This document shows, in pieces, positions 44,516-56,561 of a stretch of DNA of 64,000 nt. Made by a program: the position numbers and the translations under genes. The stretch is from Isoetes taiwanensis (lineage: Eukaryota > Streptophyta > Lycopodiopsida > Isoetales > Isoetaceae). Every line of letters begins with the position of its first letter. Position 1 is the stretch's first letter. Under the pieces are notes generated by a model, which worked only from the letters and a program-made list of their open reading frames with translations, did not search any database and was not told the origin of the DNA. The stretch is taken from positions 9,526,031 through 9,590,030 of the forward strand of contig JAJEKV010000013.1 of assembly GCA_021234155.1 (NCBI GenBank), given 5' to 3'.

Positions 44516-45410
44516 AATTCGACAAGACAATTGAAAGCGAATCGGTATTCATCACTTTCTGAAGCATGCTTTTATAGCAGCACCTATTCTTGCTCACCCG
44601 GATCATGTGTCTCTATATATATTCTTGAAGCGGATGCATGAATTTTGCTTTCTGGCGGCATCTTGTCGCAAAGAGGTGATGATCATGAGCTGCACCCGAT
44701 CACCTATCATTCCCGAAAAGTTCTAGGCTACAAAAATCAACTATCCTATTTCACGATAAGGAGCTTTTTGGCAATTGTTGACTCTTTTAGGGGAGTGGCG
44801 GCGATTTCTTGAAGGTTTCTCCTCATGAGGTATTTGTGTATACCGGAACATGCATCCTCGGTGGTCTTTCATTGCTCTGGATATGACTTTCAGTCAATCC
44901 CGATCTTGCGAGACGAGGCTTCGAGAAGCTCAGAATTGCTCGGGATGATCTTTACTTCCATCGCTCGGGCTCAAACGCGTTATCATTATCATGTAAAAAT
45001 CGGCACCGCTAGGATGCTCCCTCATTTTGCGGTTGGTGATCTTGTTTGGCTCTTGCATGCCGGGATTTGCCAACTGACTCACCACAGCTCTTAGGTCCCT
45101 ATCGGATCATTGAGCGAGTTGGTGATCTGCTTCGTCACGGAGCTTACGCCATCGAGTTCGACTTCACCCGGTGTTCCATGTGTCTTTGTTGGAACCCTAT
45201 ATGGCGAATCCATTTCTAGATCGAGTACCTCCACCTCCACCACCAGTCGAGATGGATGATCATAAGGAATTTGAAGTCCGAGAAATTTTGGACTCCAAGT
45301 ATCTACGACGTCGTCTTTGTTATTTGGTCGATTGGGAAGGTTACTCACCAAGTGATAGAACCTGGGAGCCTGCTGCAAATCTGACTAACACTCCAAGTTT
45401 CCCTCGATAA
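44516..45410 (+). pseudogene. RNase H, integrase end and chromodomain of E4
   Basis: Pieces run RNase H (HAFIAAPILAHPDHV, then ITYHSRKVLGYKNQLSYF), a gap where the integrase core is deleted, the integrase C-terminal domain (near 44990-45060, with FAVGDLVWL), and at 45171-45410 a link followed by a chromodomain with EFEVREILDSK and CYLVDWEGYSPSDRTWEPA. Chromodomains of this type direct integration towards methylated histone H3. The stop follows at 45408-45410. Confidence 0.85.
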
Positions 45411-45451
45411 GCCAAGTTTGAGTACTCCAGCTCCAAAGACTCGTCGCTGTC

Positions 45452-45466
45452 ATAGGAGGGGGATGG
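45452..45466 (+). other. Polypurine tract of E4
   Basis: ATAGGAGGGGGATGG lies immediately before the 3' LTR start TGTGACG. Confidence 0.75.
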
Positions 45467-45915
45467 TGTGACGACCATATGGGTATTTGTATCATACGAA
45501 TGCAAAAAGGTAGTTGCACTGAGCAAGGTTTGAACTCGCAACCTTCTAGTTGAGAGTCGAACACCTTTGTCAAGCGCACTACCAATACTTATTAAAGACA
45601 TTCCATCACGTCTTTCTTATATGCAAGGCTGTTCCCAGGAGGTCCTAGAACATTCTAGACCTGCATGCATGCATGACACTTGGCGTGATCCCATCCATGG
45701 GAGTGGCGTGATCCTGACCATCGGTCTAGATATATAAGGAGGCATCTCCTTCTTGTCGAACCATTTCTTCTCTGTCTCATGTTTTTGTTTGCCTTGGACC
45801 CATTGTACTCTTGATTCTGCTCATATATCAGATTTTTTTAGATCTTGGCATATTTCTTCCGTATTTCTTGCATATTTTTCACGTATTTTCCTTGTTTTCG
45901 CGTAGGTTCTTGACA
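45467..45915 (+). repeat. 3' LTR of E4
   Basis: It is 449 bp, TGTGACG...CTTGACA, followed by the target duplication CTAAA. It contains the same tRNA-like segment (about 45514-45590, minus strand). Confidence 0.9.
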
Positions 45916-45998
45916 CTAAAAGTCAAATTTTTAATATTATATTCATCCAAAAGGTTCTACATACATTTATTACAATTTCTATACAAAATTTCAAGCTT

Positions 45999-47084
45999 CT
46001 AGAGCTTGTCCTTCCTAATTCTCTAGGCCAGGTGGAGATCCTTGGGCATCACCGTGACCCTCTTCGCATGGATGGCGCACAAATTGCCCTCCTCAAAAAG
46101 TTGCACGTGAGGCTCGGCGTCGGTGCCTCTTGGAGATCGGTTGTCGGGGGTCAGAAGTCTTGCATTATTCCTGGAGGAGCCATTAAAATGGCCTTTAGGG
46201 ATCAGGAGATTAGTGCCTTTGTTGAAAGTGCCTAATCTCTCCCAAAAGACCTAAGCTTGTCTAGAATTGGGTCCATGCCTGGACCCTCTTTGGAGCTTCG
46301 GGCCGAGGTGGAGGTGGCTTTGGCTGATTCTTGGGTCTGCCTTGACATACTTATAGACATTTTGCTTATAGTACCAATGCGTTGTATACGTCCATCTCCG
46401 TAAGTAGTCCTAGTGCATTTTGCTTGAGCTTGAACTCCCTCTCCCCCACCTTGCTTCTTGACCACCTTTGGTGGCAGGGCCACTTTGGATAAGGTGGTGG
46501 GCATTGGAGTTTGAGGTTTCTCCAACTTTCCCTTGAGCTCCCTCTTCCTCCTGCTCCCGTTTTCGTTGACCCTCCTCCTCCGTCTTCTTGCTTTCGTCAT
46601 CGGTTAGCCTCCGTGAGGGTTCTTGATATGCATGGTGCCTCTTGGTGGGTCCTAGTCCCTCTTGGACCTTTTCTCCTGTAGCCTAAACTTCTTGCTCCAT
46701 CTCCCTCTTCTTCATGGCTGCTCTGTTTTCTGGCCACTCCGTCACCTCCTTCCCCTTCTTCTTATTGGGGCCTACCTGCTCTTGTTGGTGCTCCCCCTCC
46801 TCCTGCTGCCCTTCTTGCTGCTGCTGCTGTTGGCTCCCGAGGCGTGGTGGTGGAACCGGTTTGCTGTCTGGCTACAGCGTGCTCTCGGTAGAAGCTACGG
46901 GAACTGCTGGGAGGTATGGAAGGTCTCGTTAGTGGAGCTGGATGTGTTGTGCTCCTCCTCGTCCTCCACTCGGGCCTCAGGTGCTCTAGGATCTTTTTGC
47001 CGCTTCACGTAGCTATCTCATCCATCTTGGACCTCTCTGCCTAGGGCTTCTATACTTTCTCGCTGTGCATTTGGTATGAGCCAT
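45999..47084 (-). pseudogene. Histone H3-like ORF of E2
   Basis: ATG 47084 starts MAHTKCTARKYRSP: H3 K4, R8 and K9 are kept, while R2 is H and Q5 is C. The frame stops after 23 codons. Linker pieces follow, including 46600-46232 with KVALPPKVVKKQGGG, shared with the E1 linker (PPKVVKKQ). The 3' end has EIRHFQQ and LLIPKGHF (about 46235-46160), then [20 protein letters not shown] and PKDLHLA, a TAG at 46025-46023, and RIRKDKL before a TAG at 46001-45999. These match the H3 alpha-N/alpha-1 and C-terminal helices. It lies next to its LTR, as in E1. It is non-functional as sequenced. Confidence 0.85.
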
Positions 47085-47226
47085 GTCTTACGGTCAAAGA
47101 AATGGATTGGCTTAAGTTGGGGATCGAGAGAGAGAGGTTTAGGATGATTTAGGGAGAGTGGGACCCAAAATGATAGTTAAAAAGGAAAGATACTCTCTTG
47201 TTAGCGAATATTCCTTTACCATTAAT

Positions 47227-47242
47227 GCACTATTTATTAGCC
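47227..47242 (-). promoter_or_regulatory. Candidate TATA box upstream of the E2 H3-like ORF
   Basis: GGCTAATAAATAGTGC on the minus strand is the counterpart of the E1 motif at 12131-12118, with homologous sequence (GAATATTC near 47210) between it and the ATG. Confidence 0.4.
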
Positions 47243-47309
47243 ATCTTAATTTATGGTTAGACCCTTATTATTATATATATATATATTTTTTAAAATTTGA
47301 ATTCTTTTT

Positions 47310-48837
47310 GGACATCTCTAATGCAGGAAGGACACGAAGGTATCTTGGCGCCCTTCCCCTATGGGCTCCTATAATAGCAGAAGCATAACATAACGTTAGT
47401 ACTAGCACAAAATAATACAACGAAGCTATCTCAAGGGTAGCACATCCATACAACTATAGATACATCAAAGATATCAACATGCAGTAAAACATATGAGCTC
47501 ATACCCAAGCTTCGGACTCGTAGGGTAAGTAGGCCCGGGTTGGGCCTCAAGGTAGAAGCAGAGAACAGAATATGATAATGGCGAAGCTGGCTATAAACAA
47601 AGGGTAAGGGTTGACCACTCCATCCACCCTCCTATGCATACTTTGTAGGCGGGCTACGCTCCGGACTCTGGCGTGACCATAAACTGTCGGGATCACGTAA
47701 TCTCATGGTATCACCCATCAAGACTACTGCGGGTTGCATCTCTCGGGTCCAGATGAGGGTAGGAAGGGTTGCATCTCTTCTTCGAGTCTAGTGGTACCAT
47801 GGGCAGCTAGAAAAATCGTGGCGACACCACGATTAGTATCGACTAAACTCCCAAAACAAGAGCCGGGCCAACACCGCAACTCTCGAGTCCGGCGACATTA
47901 TTGACTTCGGGGTGTCGGACCCATACTGCCTGTTTTCGAAGTGACTGACTATAGACCTAGTCCACTATGGGTCCCCAGTAGCCACCCTCAACAGGACCTC
48001 CCTCCACTCTGCCATTAGCCCCATTGTATAGTGCTAAGTCACTTCATAGCCCCATAGCAGGTGGGTTCTATGCAGGTAGCATAATAATAGGAATTAAGGG
48101 GTATAAGCTAGGAGCATCATCTAGATAATGGCCACTAGGTCTCTACTCCCCTTCCCAATACACAAGAGGTTGAAACATGATCAACCAGCATCCGTATCCA
48201 CATAACATGATAAATAATGAGAATAACATCCAATCTAATCACATGCATCTAACTTACGATTCACGGTTCATTGATTAGGGGTTCAAAACTGGATTGAGGG
48301 GCCTAGGAAGGCTCTACTAGCAAGATAAGATACTAGCTCATGCGGAATCCTAGGTTCCCAATGAATCTACCTATGAAGCTACTTGAATTCGCCTGCAGGC
48401 GAACTTCCTCCGGTTTACGGGGTCTCCATGAGTTGATGATGAGTGGTGGTTCCTCCTCGCCGATTGGTGCTTTGCTTGGGGCTATTGATTTGAGCTACGC
48501 GCAATGAGCGGTGTTGAAGCGGAGGAGTTAGATGCAAAGAACAGGTCTCAAGGCAAGTGAAGCAACAAAGTGGCCTAGGATTAGGGTTAGGGTACTTATA
48601 AGTTAGGGTTCCATGTCTGCGCCCGCGTGGCTCCAATTGGATGCTTCCATGTGGGGGGAACCCAATAGGGTAAGAACCCCGTGGAAATGGCCTTAAAGCC
48701 TAAGGTTGGCTAAGGTATGTGAATAACTTAGCCATGCTCCACCCATTATGGTGTACAAGGCTATAATGGTAGACTTGTATGGTGATGTGGCCGAGAAATA
48801 TACATATTTATGGCGTATATTTTCGGGAAACTTCACA
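47310..48837 (-). repeat. 5' LTR of E2
   Basis: On the minus strand it starts TGTGAAGTTTCCCG (48837) and shares with the E1 LTR the blocks GCCATAAATATGTATAT, CCATACAAGTCTA, GAGTGGTCAACC and AGGAGCCCATAGGGGAAGGG. The low-coordinate end lacks the terminal bases and PBS. Confidence 0.75.
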
Positions 48838-50707
48838 GTAACATTCAGAGCAATTACTTAGCGATCATTGTCAAAAAGATAATTCTTTAGGACTGTCTAG
48901 ATAATTAGAGAACCTTTAGAATAACAATACTTATGTGGTAAGTGTTGAGAATAAGGTCCTTGAATTATAGGAAGGAATTCTGAAGGGATCTAAAGGTTTT
49001 GTGCCTTGTATTGTATGCTTTCTTATGAATATCAAGTATAGTCTTGGTTGAGTTAAGGGGGGTTGGCAATCCATAAAAGGTTAACTAGCTTGAGGTATGA
49101 AAATTCCTTTGAGATGTTTCAAAGGTTGTAGATAAGGTTAGTTGATATATACAATCTTGGATTGTTCGGTCAAGAAACTAACCTTTATGGATGTACTATA
49201 GTAAAAAATGCCAGCTAATGTATCTAGAGAATAGAGTGTAACTCTATATATAAAGTTGCAGCATGGTAAGGTCGAGAACTTATCATGTAAGAACTATAAG
49301 CTAGTAATTGCAAAGCAACTTATTAGCTACTTTAAGGAGTTCTTTTGGAAAGAGCATTAAAACATTGCATGCAAAGCTGCAAGTTGATGATCCGTGTAAA
49401 GCCAATAAGAGTTATCTTAAGTGAGGCTTAAGGTGATAGAACTCAGGCTAATAAAGAAGCATGCGGCTTCAAGTAAGGATCATATGGTATCCTGCAATAA
49501 AATATTACATTCGTTTCAATTGATTTTAGAGGGTGCCTCTAAGAGGATCAATCAATGTATAAATAGGGCTACAATATTAATTAGAATATAAGGTTGATTG
49601 GACTTTGTGGTTCTATATAAGGTTGATTGGACTTATGTTCAAAGGCAATTCTTGAGATTGGTTAAAAAATCTCAATATCTCTTGTTTGGAAAAAGAATGT
49701 TAGTTGAGTTATTCTGAAGGAACTAACTCTATATACACAACTAGGAGTTGTGAAATTCCTATACCCAAGGGAACTTACATCTTATTGTCCGGTATGTTCA
49801 AGCGGCGCTTGGGATAAAAATATAGGTTGCAATATATAAGTTGGCCTTGTATAGATATTGTACTAATACCTTATTCTATAAAGCAAGATCTATATTACAC
49901 TTTGTAACGTTGGATTGGCAAAGCAGTGATTATATGTTAGAACAAGTAGTAAAAAAAATGACTTTTGGGGCACATAATTCAAGTCGAAAGGAGGTGTAAA
50001 CTTTCAAGTTTAATAATAAGTGGATCATATGTATGGTTACATTGGCAAATACTTTTACAAAAATTTTGGTTGGAAAAAAGGGTTTTAATTTAAAATAGAT
50101 TTTTATGCTTTTTAACCATTGGCAAAAACAAAAAGCTCTCAAACAAAACGGACCATTGGTTTGTGATATTTTCTTCCCTTAACAAGGGTGCGAGGCGGCT
50201 GACCCGAGCAAAAGCGGGGCGGGGCCATCATCTCCCGACTTCCTTGCACTCTTGGTTCTTGGGGAAAGGGACTTCTTGGTTCTTGCTCAAAAAAAGCTTA
50301 GGGTTACGGAAGCCACGGGCATAGGGTTTTGCATGGGCTTATGGCCTTTGAGCGCAAATGCGGCGAATTTACATCGCGATTGTAAAGCTACCATAAATGT
50401 CAGGAAGCAGGTGTTTGCCAAGAAGTTGTGAATGTATTATGAATTTCTTAGAGCTTCAGTCCCTAATTAGTAGACCTTAACTGCCCGACACCGCTATAAC
50501 TGCGATTTAAGCCAATTGAATTTTGGGGAGTCTTCTCTTCCCTTGGAGACCCAACCACAACGTTTATTCTCCTCTCCTTTTTCTCTGTGTCTCTTCTTTT
50601 TTGGCCACAAGTATTCAAGGTGGTTGCGGTGCTGCATTGGAGTCCTCCCAGAGGTTTTCTTTTGCATCATTTGTGGTTAAACCCTCGTATTTCTTATATA
50701 AGCATAG
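48838..50707. other. No gene recognised
   Basis: AT-rich noncoding DNA. A short duplication, TATAAGGTTGATTGGACTT, occurs near 49590 and 49617. Around 50461, CCCTAATTAGTAGACCTT recurs at 51781 as CCCTAATTAGTAGGCCTT, which may mark the limits of a repeat about 1.3 kb long. Confidence 0.35.
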
Positions 50708-51250
50708 GGCCCTGCCGTGGAATAATTTAAGGGCTAAACTTAGCTATTTGGCGATTTTTTGGCACATTTTCAAAAAAATTTGGCTAAAGTAAATGGAAAA
50801 AATTGGGAAAAAAATAATAATTTTAGCTTAACTTTTTTCGGGACAGCATCAACCCTGGAGCTCTTTAGCCAAACGCTATAAAGTAAGAGCGTGAAATGTT
50901 GTAGTGTTTAGCTAAACCATAGAAACTTTTAGAATGAATTTTGGGCTAGTTTAGCTAACATCATTCTAGTTTATATGAAATATATGACTAGTAGTGTAGT
51001 TTCTAGCATTATGAATTATAGTGGAATATATTGAAAAAAAGTATAGTAATTTGGTTTAATATTTTCTGTTGGCCACACCATAGAAATTTTTGGGATGTAG
51101 CTTAGCTAAACGCTAGAAAGTATGAGAGGAAAAATGTATAGAGTTTAGCTAAACCACAGAAAGTTTTGGGATTAATATTGAGAAAGTTTAGCTAAAGTCA
51201 TTCTGGCTAATAAGAAATATGCAATTAGTAATTTATTCCCTGGGCCCTGC
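50708..51250. mobile_element. Possible MITE with GGGCCC ends
   Basis: The left end GGGCCCTGCCGTGGAATAAT and the reversed right end GGGCCCAGGGAATAAATT are loosely inverted. The interior holds two related blocks of about 150 bp with TTTAGCTAAACCA (about 50870 and 51105). No target duplication is clear. Weak call. Confidence 0.3.
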
Positions 51251-51259
51251 TTCATTTCG

Positions 51260-52772
51260 TTGTTCAAATTTCAATGGCTCCGTTCATTTTGAATAGCCCT
51301 GTGCAATGGCCCATATCCATTTCGATGGATTACCTGGTTGGATCATTGTTGGGACAACACAACATGCATAGGGGGGCATGTTTTCATGCCATGCCTTGGC
51401 TGTGACTCCTTTTGGTCACACTTAATCTAAGATTTAGCTTTTCTTAGAATGAATCTAGGTAGCATAAATGAATGGGAAAGCATCCTTCATACGCATACCC
51501 CGCTTTTGGGGTTGCTCACATTTATCTTATAAATAAAATGGATGCGTCCTTCTTAGAAAATTTAAGTTTTTTTGCTTATGTATCTGTGTAGCCACTCTTT
51601 GCTTTGAAATTACAGTTACAAGCGGGTAAAATATCAAGCGTGGGTCAATTGCAAATCAACGAGATACTTCTACAATCGATGATAATTTGATTTTCTTCAA
51701 TTAAATCTCAATAAGATTTATGTTTTGCTTATATATCTATTGCTTATGGATTTACATTTTTCCTTATGTCTCTAGTGTATCCCTAATTAGTAGGCCTTCA
51801 GCACCGACAGCGCCACTAATTAGCGTTCATTATCTTTTCTTGTGACCGCATAAACCGGTCAAATTTGCACAAAATGATTGCGGCGATCCGCACGGAGGGT
51901 TGGTTGAAAAAAAGATATAGATCGGGGGAGACCCTAGCCTCAAGGGGGCTGCCGATAGCCATACGAAATGGAGATATGCAATACTGTATTGAGTTGCCTG
52001 TTTCAATGGATGCTTGAGCTTCAAAAGATGCTGTTCAAAACTTACAGTCAGAATAGATGAGAAAATGAAGGATGGATCTTTGCCTCTTCCTCAAAACTTC
52101 TGTTGGATATGCTTGTTTCATCTACTTTCAGACTTGTGAGTGGATCAATCTGTCCAAAATCTATTAAGCTCGATCTATCAATCTGTTTGGCCTTCTAGTT
52201 CTAGGCCCAGTGACTGCCATTCCTATTTTTTGGCCCCTTTATCATCCCTCTGTCCTGACGATCATAATTGTGTCCTCCGACACCCAAGGCATGAAGAAGA
52301 GGTGTATCCTGCCATTTTCGTATCAAAAAGGTTAGAATCCCTCCAGCAGAAAAAGGAAAGGGATTATCACATAGCCATAGCTGCCTATAGTCCCGCAGTC
52401 TGCTATAGCCGCCCTCGAGGCTTTGTTGGAAAAAAAATTACAATTCTTTGTTTTGGTGTGTTATGGGAGATGAGGTTTTTTTTGTTTGAAAAAAATAAAA
52501 ATTCAAAAAACGTTAACAAGTTCATAAATAACATATAAACCATCAAATATACCACAAATCTCGTAACACACCAAAACAAAAAGTTTCAATTTTTTTTTTC
52601 CGATACAAGATGCGTCCATGATAACATCATATCCTCAATATCTTCATAAAAGCTTACTGCATTACAATGATGCAAGACAAAGGACATGATCAGAACGATC
52701 AACTCGACAGAGAATCAAGTAGTGGGGTATAAAACCCTACCAAATTTGCCCAGAAATTTATTGTTATTGCAA
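51260..52772. other. No gene recognised
   Basis: Noncoding-looking sequence. The frame at 52140-52538 has no recognisable domain and its last third is low-complexity A-rich sequence. Confidence 0.3.
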
Positions 52773-53420
52773 AAAACTTAATCAAATATGATCATATCAT
52801 ACATCATTAGAAAGAACTTGGAGAGAGCTTTGTAAAGCAATAAAAAGCACTCAAAATGGAGTCTAAACTCAAACGTCATAATCAAAAAAAAAATTACCAT
52901 CAAATCTACATAGCATGCACAAAATGTATCCGGATTGAAAAGTATAAAAAGCATGTATCTATTTTGATAGACATGGGTCAAACATATGTCAATGGAAAGC
53001 TCAGATATCTAAATAGTCCAAGATCATCTGAATCTGACCTCTGTAGCTCAAGTTATGAGCATAGAAACATCACCAAATCTGCCTGGAAATTTGCTGTTTT
53101 TACCCATAAATTTTAACCAAGTATGAGCATATCATACATCATTAAAAAGATCCCAAAGAGAGCTTTCTAAGCAATAAAAAACACTCAAAATGGGCTCCGA
53201 ATTCAAACATTATAATAAAAAACGTATTACCATCAAATCTTCATGGCATGCACTTTGCAAAAATGCATCTGTATTAAAAAGTATAAAAAATGGGTACTTA
53301 TCTTGATAGATCTGCATCAAAACCATATGCCAATGGAAAGCTCTTTATATAATCTTTCTAAAGAGCCCAAGATCATCTGAATCTGACCTTTGTAGCTCAT
53401 ATTATGAGCGCAGGAACAAT
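52773..53420. repeat. Two-copy tandem repeat of about 330 bp
   Basis: Copy 1 (52773-53085) and copy 2 (53105-53420) share CATATCATACATCATTA, GCAATAAAAAACACTCAAAA-type and CCAAGATCATCTGAATCTGA blocks in order. The segment before copy 1 (ACCAAATTTGCCCAGAAATTT) matches the segment between the copies, so a third, partial unit lies upstream. Confidence 0.75.
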
Positions 53421-54009
53421 TGATATTCTCTCTCTAGTACTTCTCTTCTTTTTGGATTGCCCCTAGGTGGGCAAATTCTTGTTTATATGGGTTTGTGGCA
53501 TATCTTAGGTATATGCCAGAATATGCTTAGGATATGCTTGTGACTGCTCCAAAACCTACTGCTCCGTGTAAATTGGCGGTCATCTGCGTTCTCGATCGCT
53601 GGTGTTTCAATCGGATAACTGGCATGCAACTGCAGGTATCCGAGCAGGATTTGGCCTATCCTGTTAGAATGGACTAGAACACGGCATGTTTTCTGTTAAA
53701 GGTGAGCTCAATTCGAAAAATATGGATTTATTTGTGACCTCTTTGATCCAAAGTCTTGTAATCCAATGCGAACATTGGGGACCGAAACTTATCTCTATGT
53801 GGTTTCCCTCTACATTGACATATTCCTCTCTCCTCACATGGATCTATGGAACCGGAAAAACGCTGCCTCAACCGCATCTTTCTTCTTCAGGTAAGCATGT
53901 TCGTATCTATTTCTGTCCATAATTATGATACCTACTTCTCACTATCTTATTGCACTTGGCATAATGCAGGTTGTGGAGACTTTGAATTTCAAGACATGAG
54001 ACACATTGT

Positions 54010-55287
54010 TTGGAATTAAATTTCATTAGTCGTGAGACATTTCTGGACATTCAACTTTCTTGCCATTTTGTTGTGTTACTTATAAGGTTTTTTAGAGATT
54101 TCTGCAAAGAGCTTGCTGTCCCATTGGATGCCACAGGGTCAAATGCATGTGAGAATTTCTTCTCGAAGATAGGCGAAATAGTAAGGAACGAAAGATCCTA
54201 CACAGGTGCAGATGTACTTGACAGTGCAAGTGCTCTCAATAGAGTGGCAGAATTTCAGTCAATTGGAGAATTGGTATTTCCAGCAGTCCATGCCAAGCAG
54301 GAGAACATTTGGCAAGTCTTGGAGAAGAAGTTGGATGGGGATGGCAAGGAGTTGAGGTGTGACTTAAGTGATTAAACCTTTGTAGACACGGATGAGATGA
54401 TAGTAGAAGCATAAGAAGCAGGACTCAAACATGCATCAGAATTATGTGCACGTGTAGGAATCACTTGTGAGGAAAGTGGAGAAGAAACTTGGTGGAGCAA
54501 ACCTTGGAAGCATGAAGATTTCTTCAACAAGGACTACTTCAAGGAACTAGACACGGCCATGCTTGGAGATGAGTCAGATGATGTGAGTTTAGAACAAGGG
54601 AATGATTGTATTCCAACAATCAATAATGACCTGCCCAGTGAGATTACAGCAGAATTAGAGCTAAAGCATACTTTTGATTCCATGGTAGATGAGATATATG
54701 CACCATCTTTCAAAAAGATAGAAAGAAATGTCATGCTTGATAATAAACTTATTTGGAAAGGCACTTTGGTTAGCCAACTAAATGGTAATCCATGGCTGTC
54801 CAAAGACAGATTGACTAAGGTGAAGCTACCGTCTCTTATAAGCCATGAGGGCAAGTGCATGAATGCAGCAACCTCTCTTGGTATCGGGTCAGATTGTGCA
54901 ATCTACTTTGAGATGGATGTTAGGAGTGAGAAAGAGCTAAGAAACAGAAATAAGAAAGACACGATGCAATCATAGTACTTGGGAAGAGTGCTTAGTATGC
55001 GCAGGAAACTTGGAAGAGCATTTAAGGAAACAAGAGAGCCAGTACATTTGGTTGACAGACCATCATACCCTGTAGAGCTTAACTTGGATTGGTATAATGA
55101 ACATAAAGCAGGTAGAAAGTTGTGGTTCAGTTTTGATCTATCAGACAGTCAATCAATCTCATTAGATTCCGTGATAGCACTAGCTTCTTTAACGTATAAC
55201 TCAGACAATGGTAGATACCAGCTTGATGATCATGATATGTTGCAATTTAATAAGTTTTTGGCTGATCAGAAAAAAGGTGTCTATTAG
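54010..55287 (+). pseudogene. Decayed transposase-like or host gene, single frame with stops
   Basis: One frame runs 54010-55287 with stops only at 54373 (TAA), about 54412 (TAA) and 54973 (TAG). Features are AVPLDATGSNACENFFSKIG followed by ADVLDSASALNRVAEF, then a charged middle (54559-54975), then VHLVDRPSYPVELNLDWYNE and LDSVIALASLTYNSDNGRY. The NACENFFS stretch recalls the C-terminal part of some plant transposase-derived proteins, but I cannot name the family. An upstream exon ending TCTTCAG/GTAAGC (about 53891) may belong to it. The absence of frameshifts suggests recent inactivation or readthrough. Confidence 0.45.
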
Positions 55288-55924
55288 GTTTATGTTGGCT
55301 TAGTTGTATTCCTGAATTTTTGTCTGATAAAACAATGTTTGTGGCAGGAAATAAAAGCAAGGCAAAGCTTCTTTGAAGTTTGATTCAAGGCCTCTTCACA
55401 AATTGTAGACAGGTTCACTTCAAGTTTTTAATGCAACTTGTCTTACAACTGAATCTGTGGTACAATTTATGTTGAGACATCTGGTTTCTAATTGTTGGAT
55501 TTGCTATGTTTACAGTTTGCTTCCAACATGAAGGGACATGAATTATGAGAAGACGTGCTCAGAATAAGAACTTTTGATTCATAAGCAGGGTTCTTTAGCT
55601 TATACTATTTTGTATGATTGCAGAATGGAGACTTCTTTGTATAGACATATCCTCCAAGTTTTGTATTCATCTCCAGCCATTTCAACTTGCTTCAAAATTT
55701 GCTTTGGCAAGCTTATAAGAAAGTCTTGAAAAACGAAATGTAAGAAGTGCTGTATATGAACATCTGCAAACCGCAATACAAATTCCAGTATTTTTTTGTT
55801 GTGTTTGCATTAACGTGTATTAATTCTTTTCTTTGTTCCTTTCTTTGCTTTCTAATTCAGTTCATTCATTTGTTTGCATTGAGGTGTATTAGTATGTGTG
55901 CTTTGTTCCTTTGTTTGCTGCTTT

Positions 55925-56045
55925 GTTTGCAATGGTTCATTTTATTCATTTGTTTGCAATGGTTCATTTTATTCATTTCTTTGCAATGGTTCGGTTTATT
56001 CATTTGTTTGCAATGATTCAGTTTATTCATTTGTTTGCAATGGTT
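55925..56045 (+). repeat. Minisatellite, unit of about 27 bp
   Basis: Four to five copies of TTCATTTGTTTGCAATGGTT plus a short AT tail occur in a row, with a degraded extension back to 55860. Confidence 0.8.
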
Positions 56046-56561
56046 TCTGAAATGGTTTACATGTTTGTGAAATGGTTCCTATGTTCCATCATTCTTTAAT
56101 ATATCTGCTTGGGATTTGCTTGTAGTAGATAAATAGGAAGTACATAAAAGAAAGTACAAAACAATCTGATATAACAAACCTAGAAATCTGATACAAGAAA
56201 CAATCTGTTAACAACGAATTACAGTGATAAACCTTGTTATCTTTCTCATTGAATTTATATTTTAACAGATTACACTATTAGAAAAACTGTATTTCAGATG
56301 AAGAAGACTGCCAGATTCAAAAACCATGTTATATTAATACTTAAGCATGTTTTTAACAAAAAACTTCACAAAAAGCCTGTAGATTAGGAGCCGGACTTCG
56401 GCCTTTTTACAAAAAAAGCTTGGACATTTTTTAGAAACCCAGAAAGAGATCAAACAGAGGGATATCTGATTTCTGTGCACACTTTACATCCTTTATATGA
56501 TTTAGTCACTACTTTGAACTGTACAGCAAAAAGAAAACTTAGTATTCAGAGGATTTCATCA

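Larger units (their letters stand above)
39434..45915 (+). mobile_element. E4: chromovirus (Ty3/gypsy with chromodomain)
   Basis: LTRs at 39434-39939 and 45467-45915 start TGTGACGACC and end TTGACA. The element is flanked by a perfect 5-bp target duplication CTAAA (39429-39433 and 45916-45920). A polypurine tract precedes the right LTR. Internal gag, RT, RNase H, integrase C-terminus and a chromodomain are visible, all with stops. It carries its own insertion at about 42541-44515. It landed inside E2, 83 bp downstream of the E2 H3-like ORF. Confidence 0.9.
38640..48837 (-). mobile_element. E2: third H3-carrying LTR element (truncated, split by E4)
   Basis: Order on the minus strand: LTR 48837-about 47310, leader, H3-like ORF 47084-45999, hairpin repeats (39426-38932) on the far side of the E4 insertion, then a short segment (38830-38640) matching E1 10310-10200 (GGTGTCCAA, ATATGAAGTGC, CAAATGAGG, ATAGACTA). 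No gag-pol of its own is found below about 38600, and the PBS region near 47300 is missing, so E2 is truncated. Confidence 0.7.
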
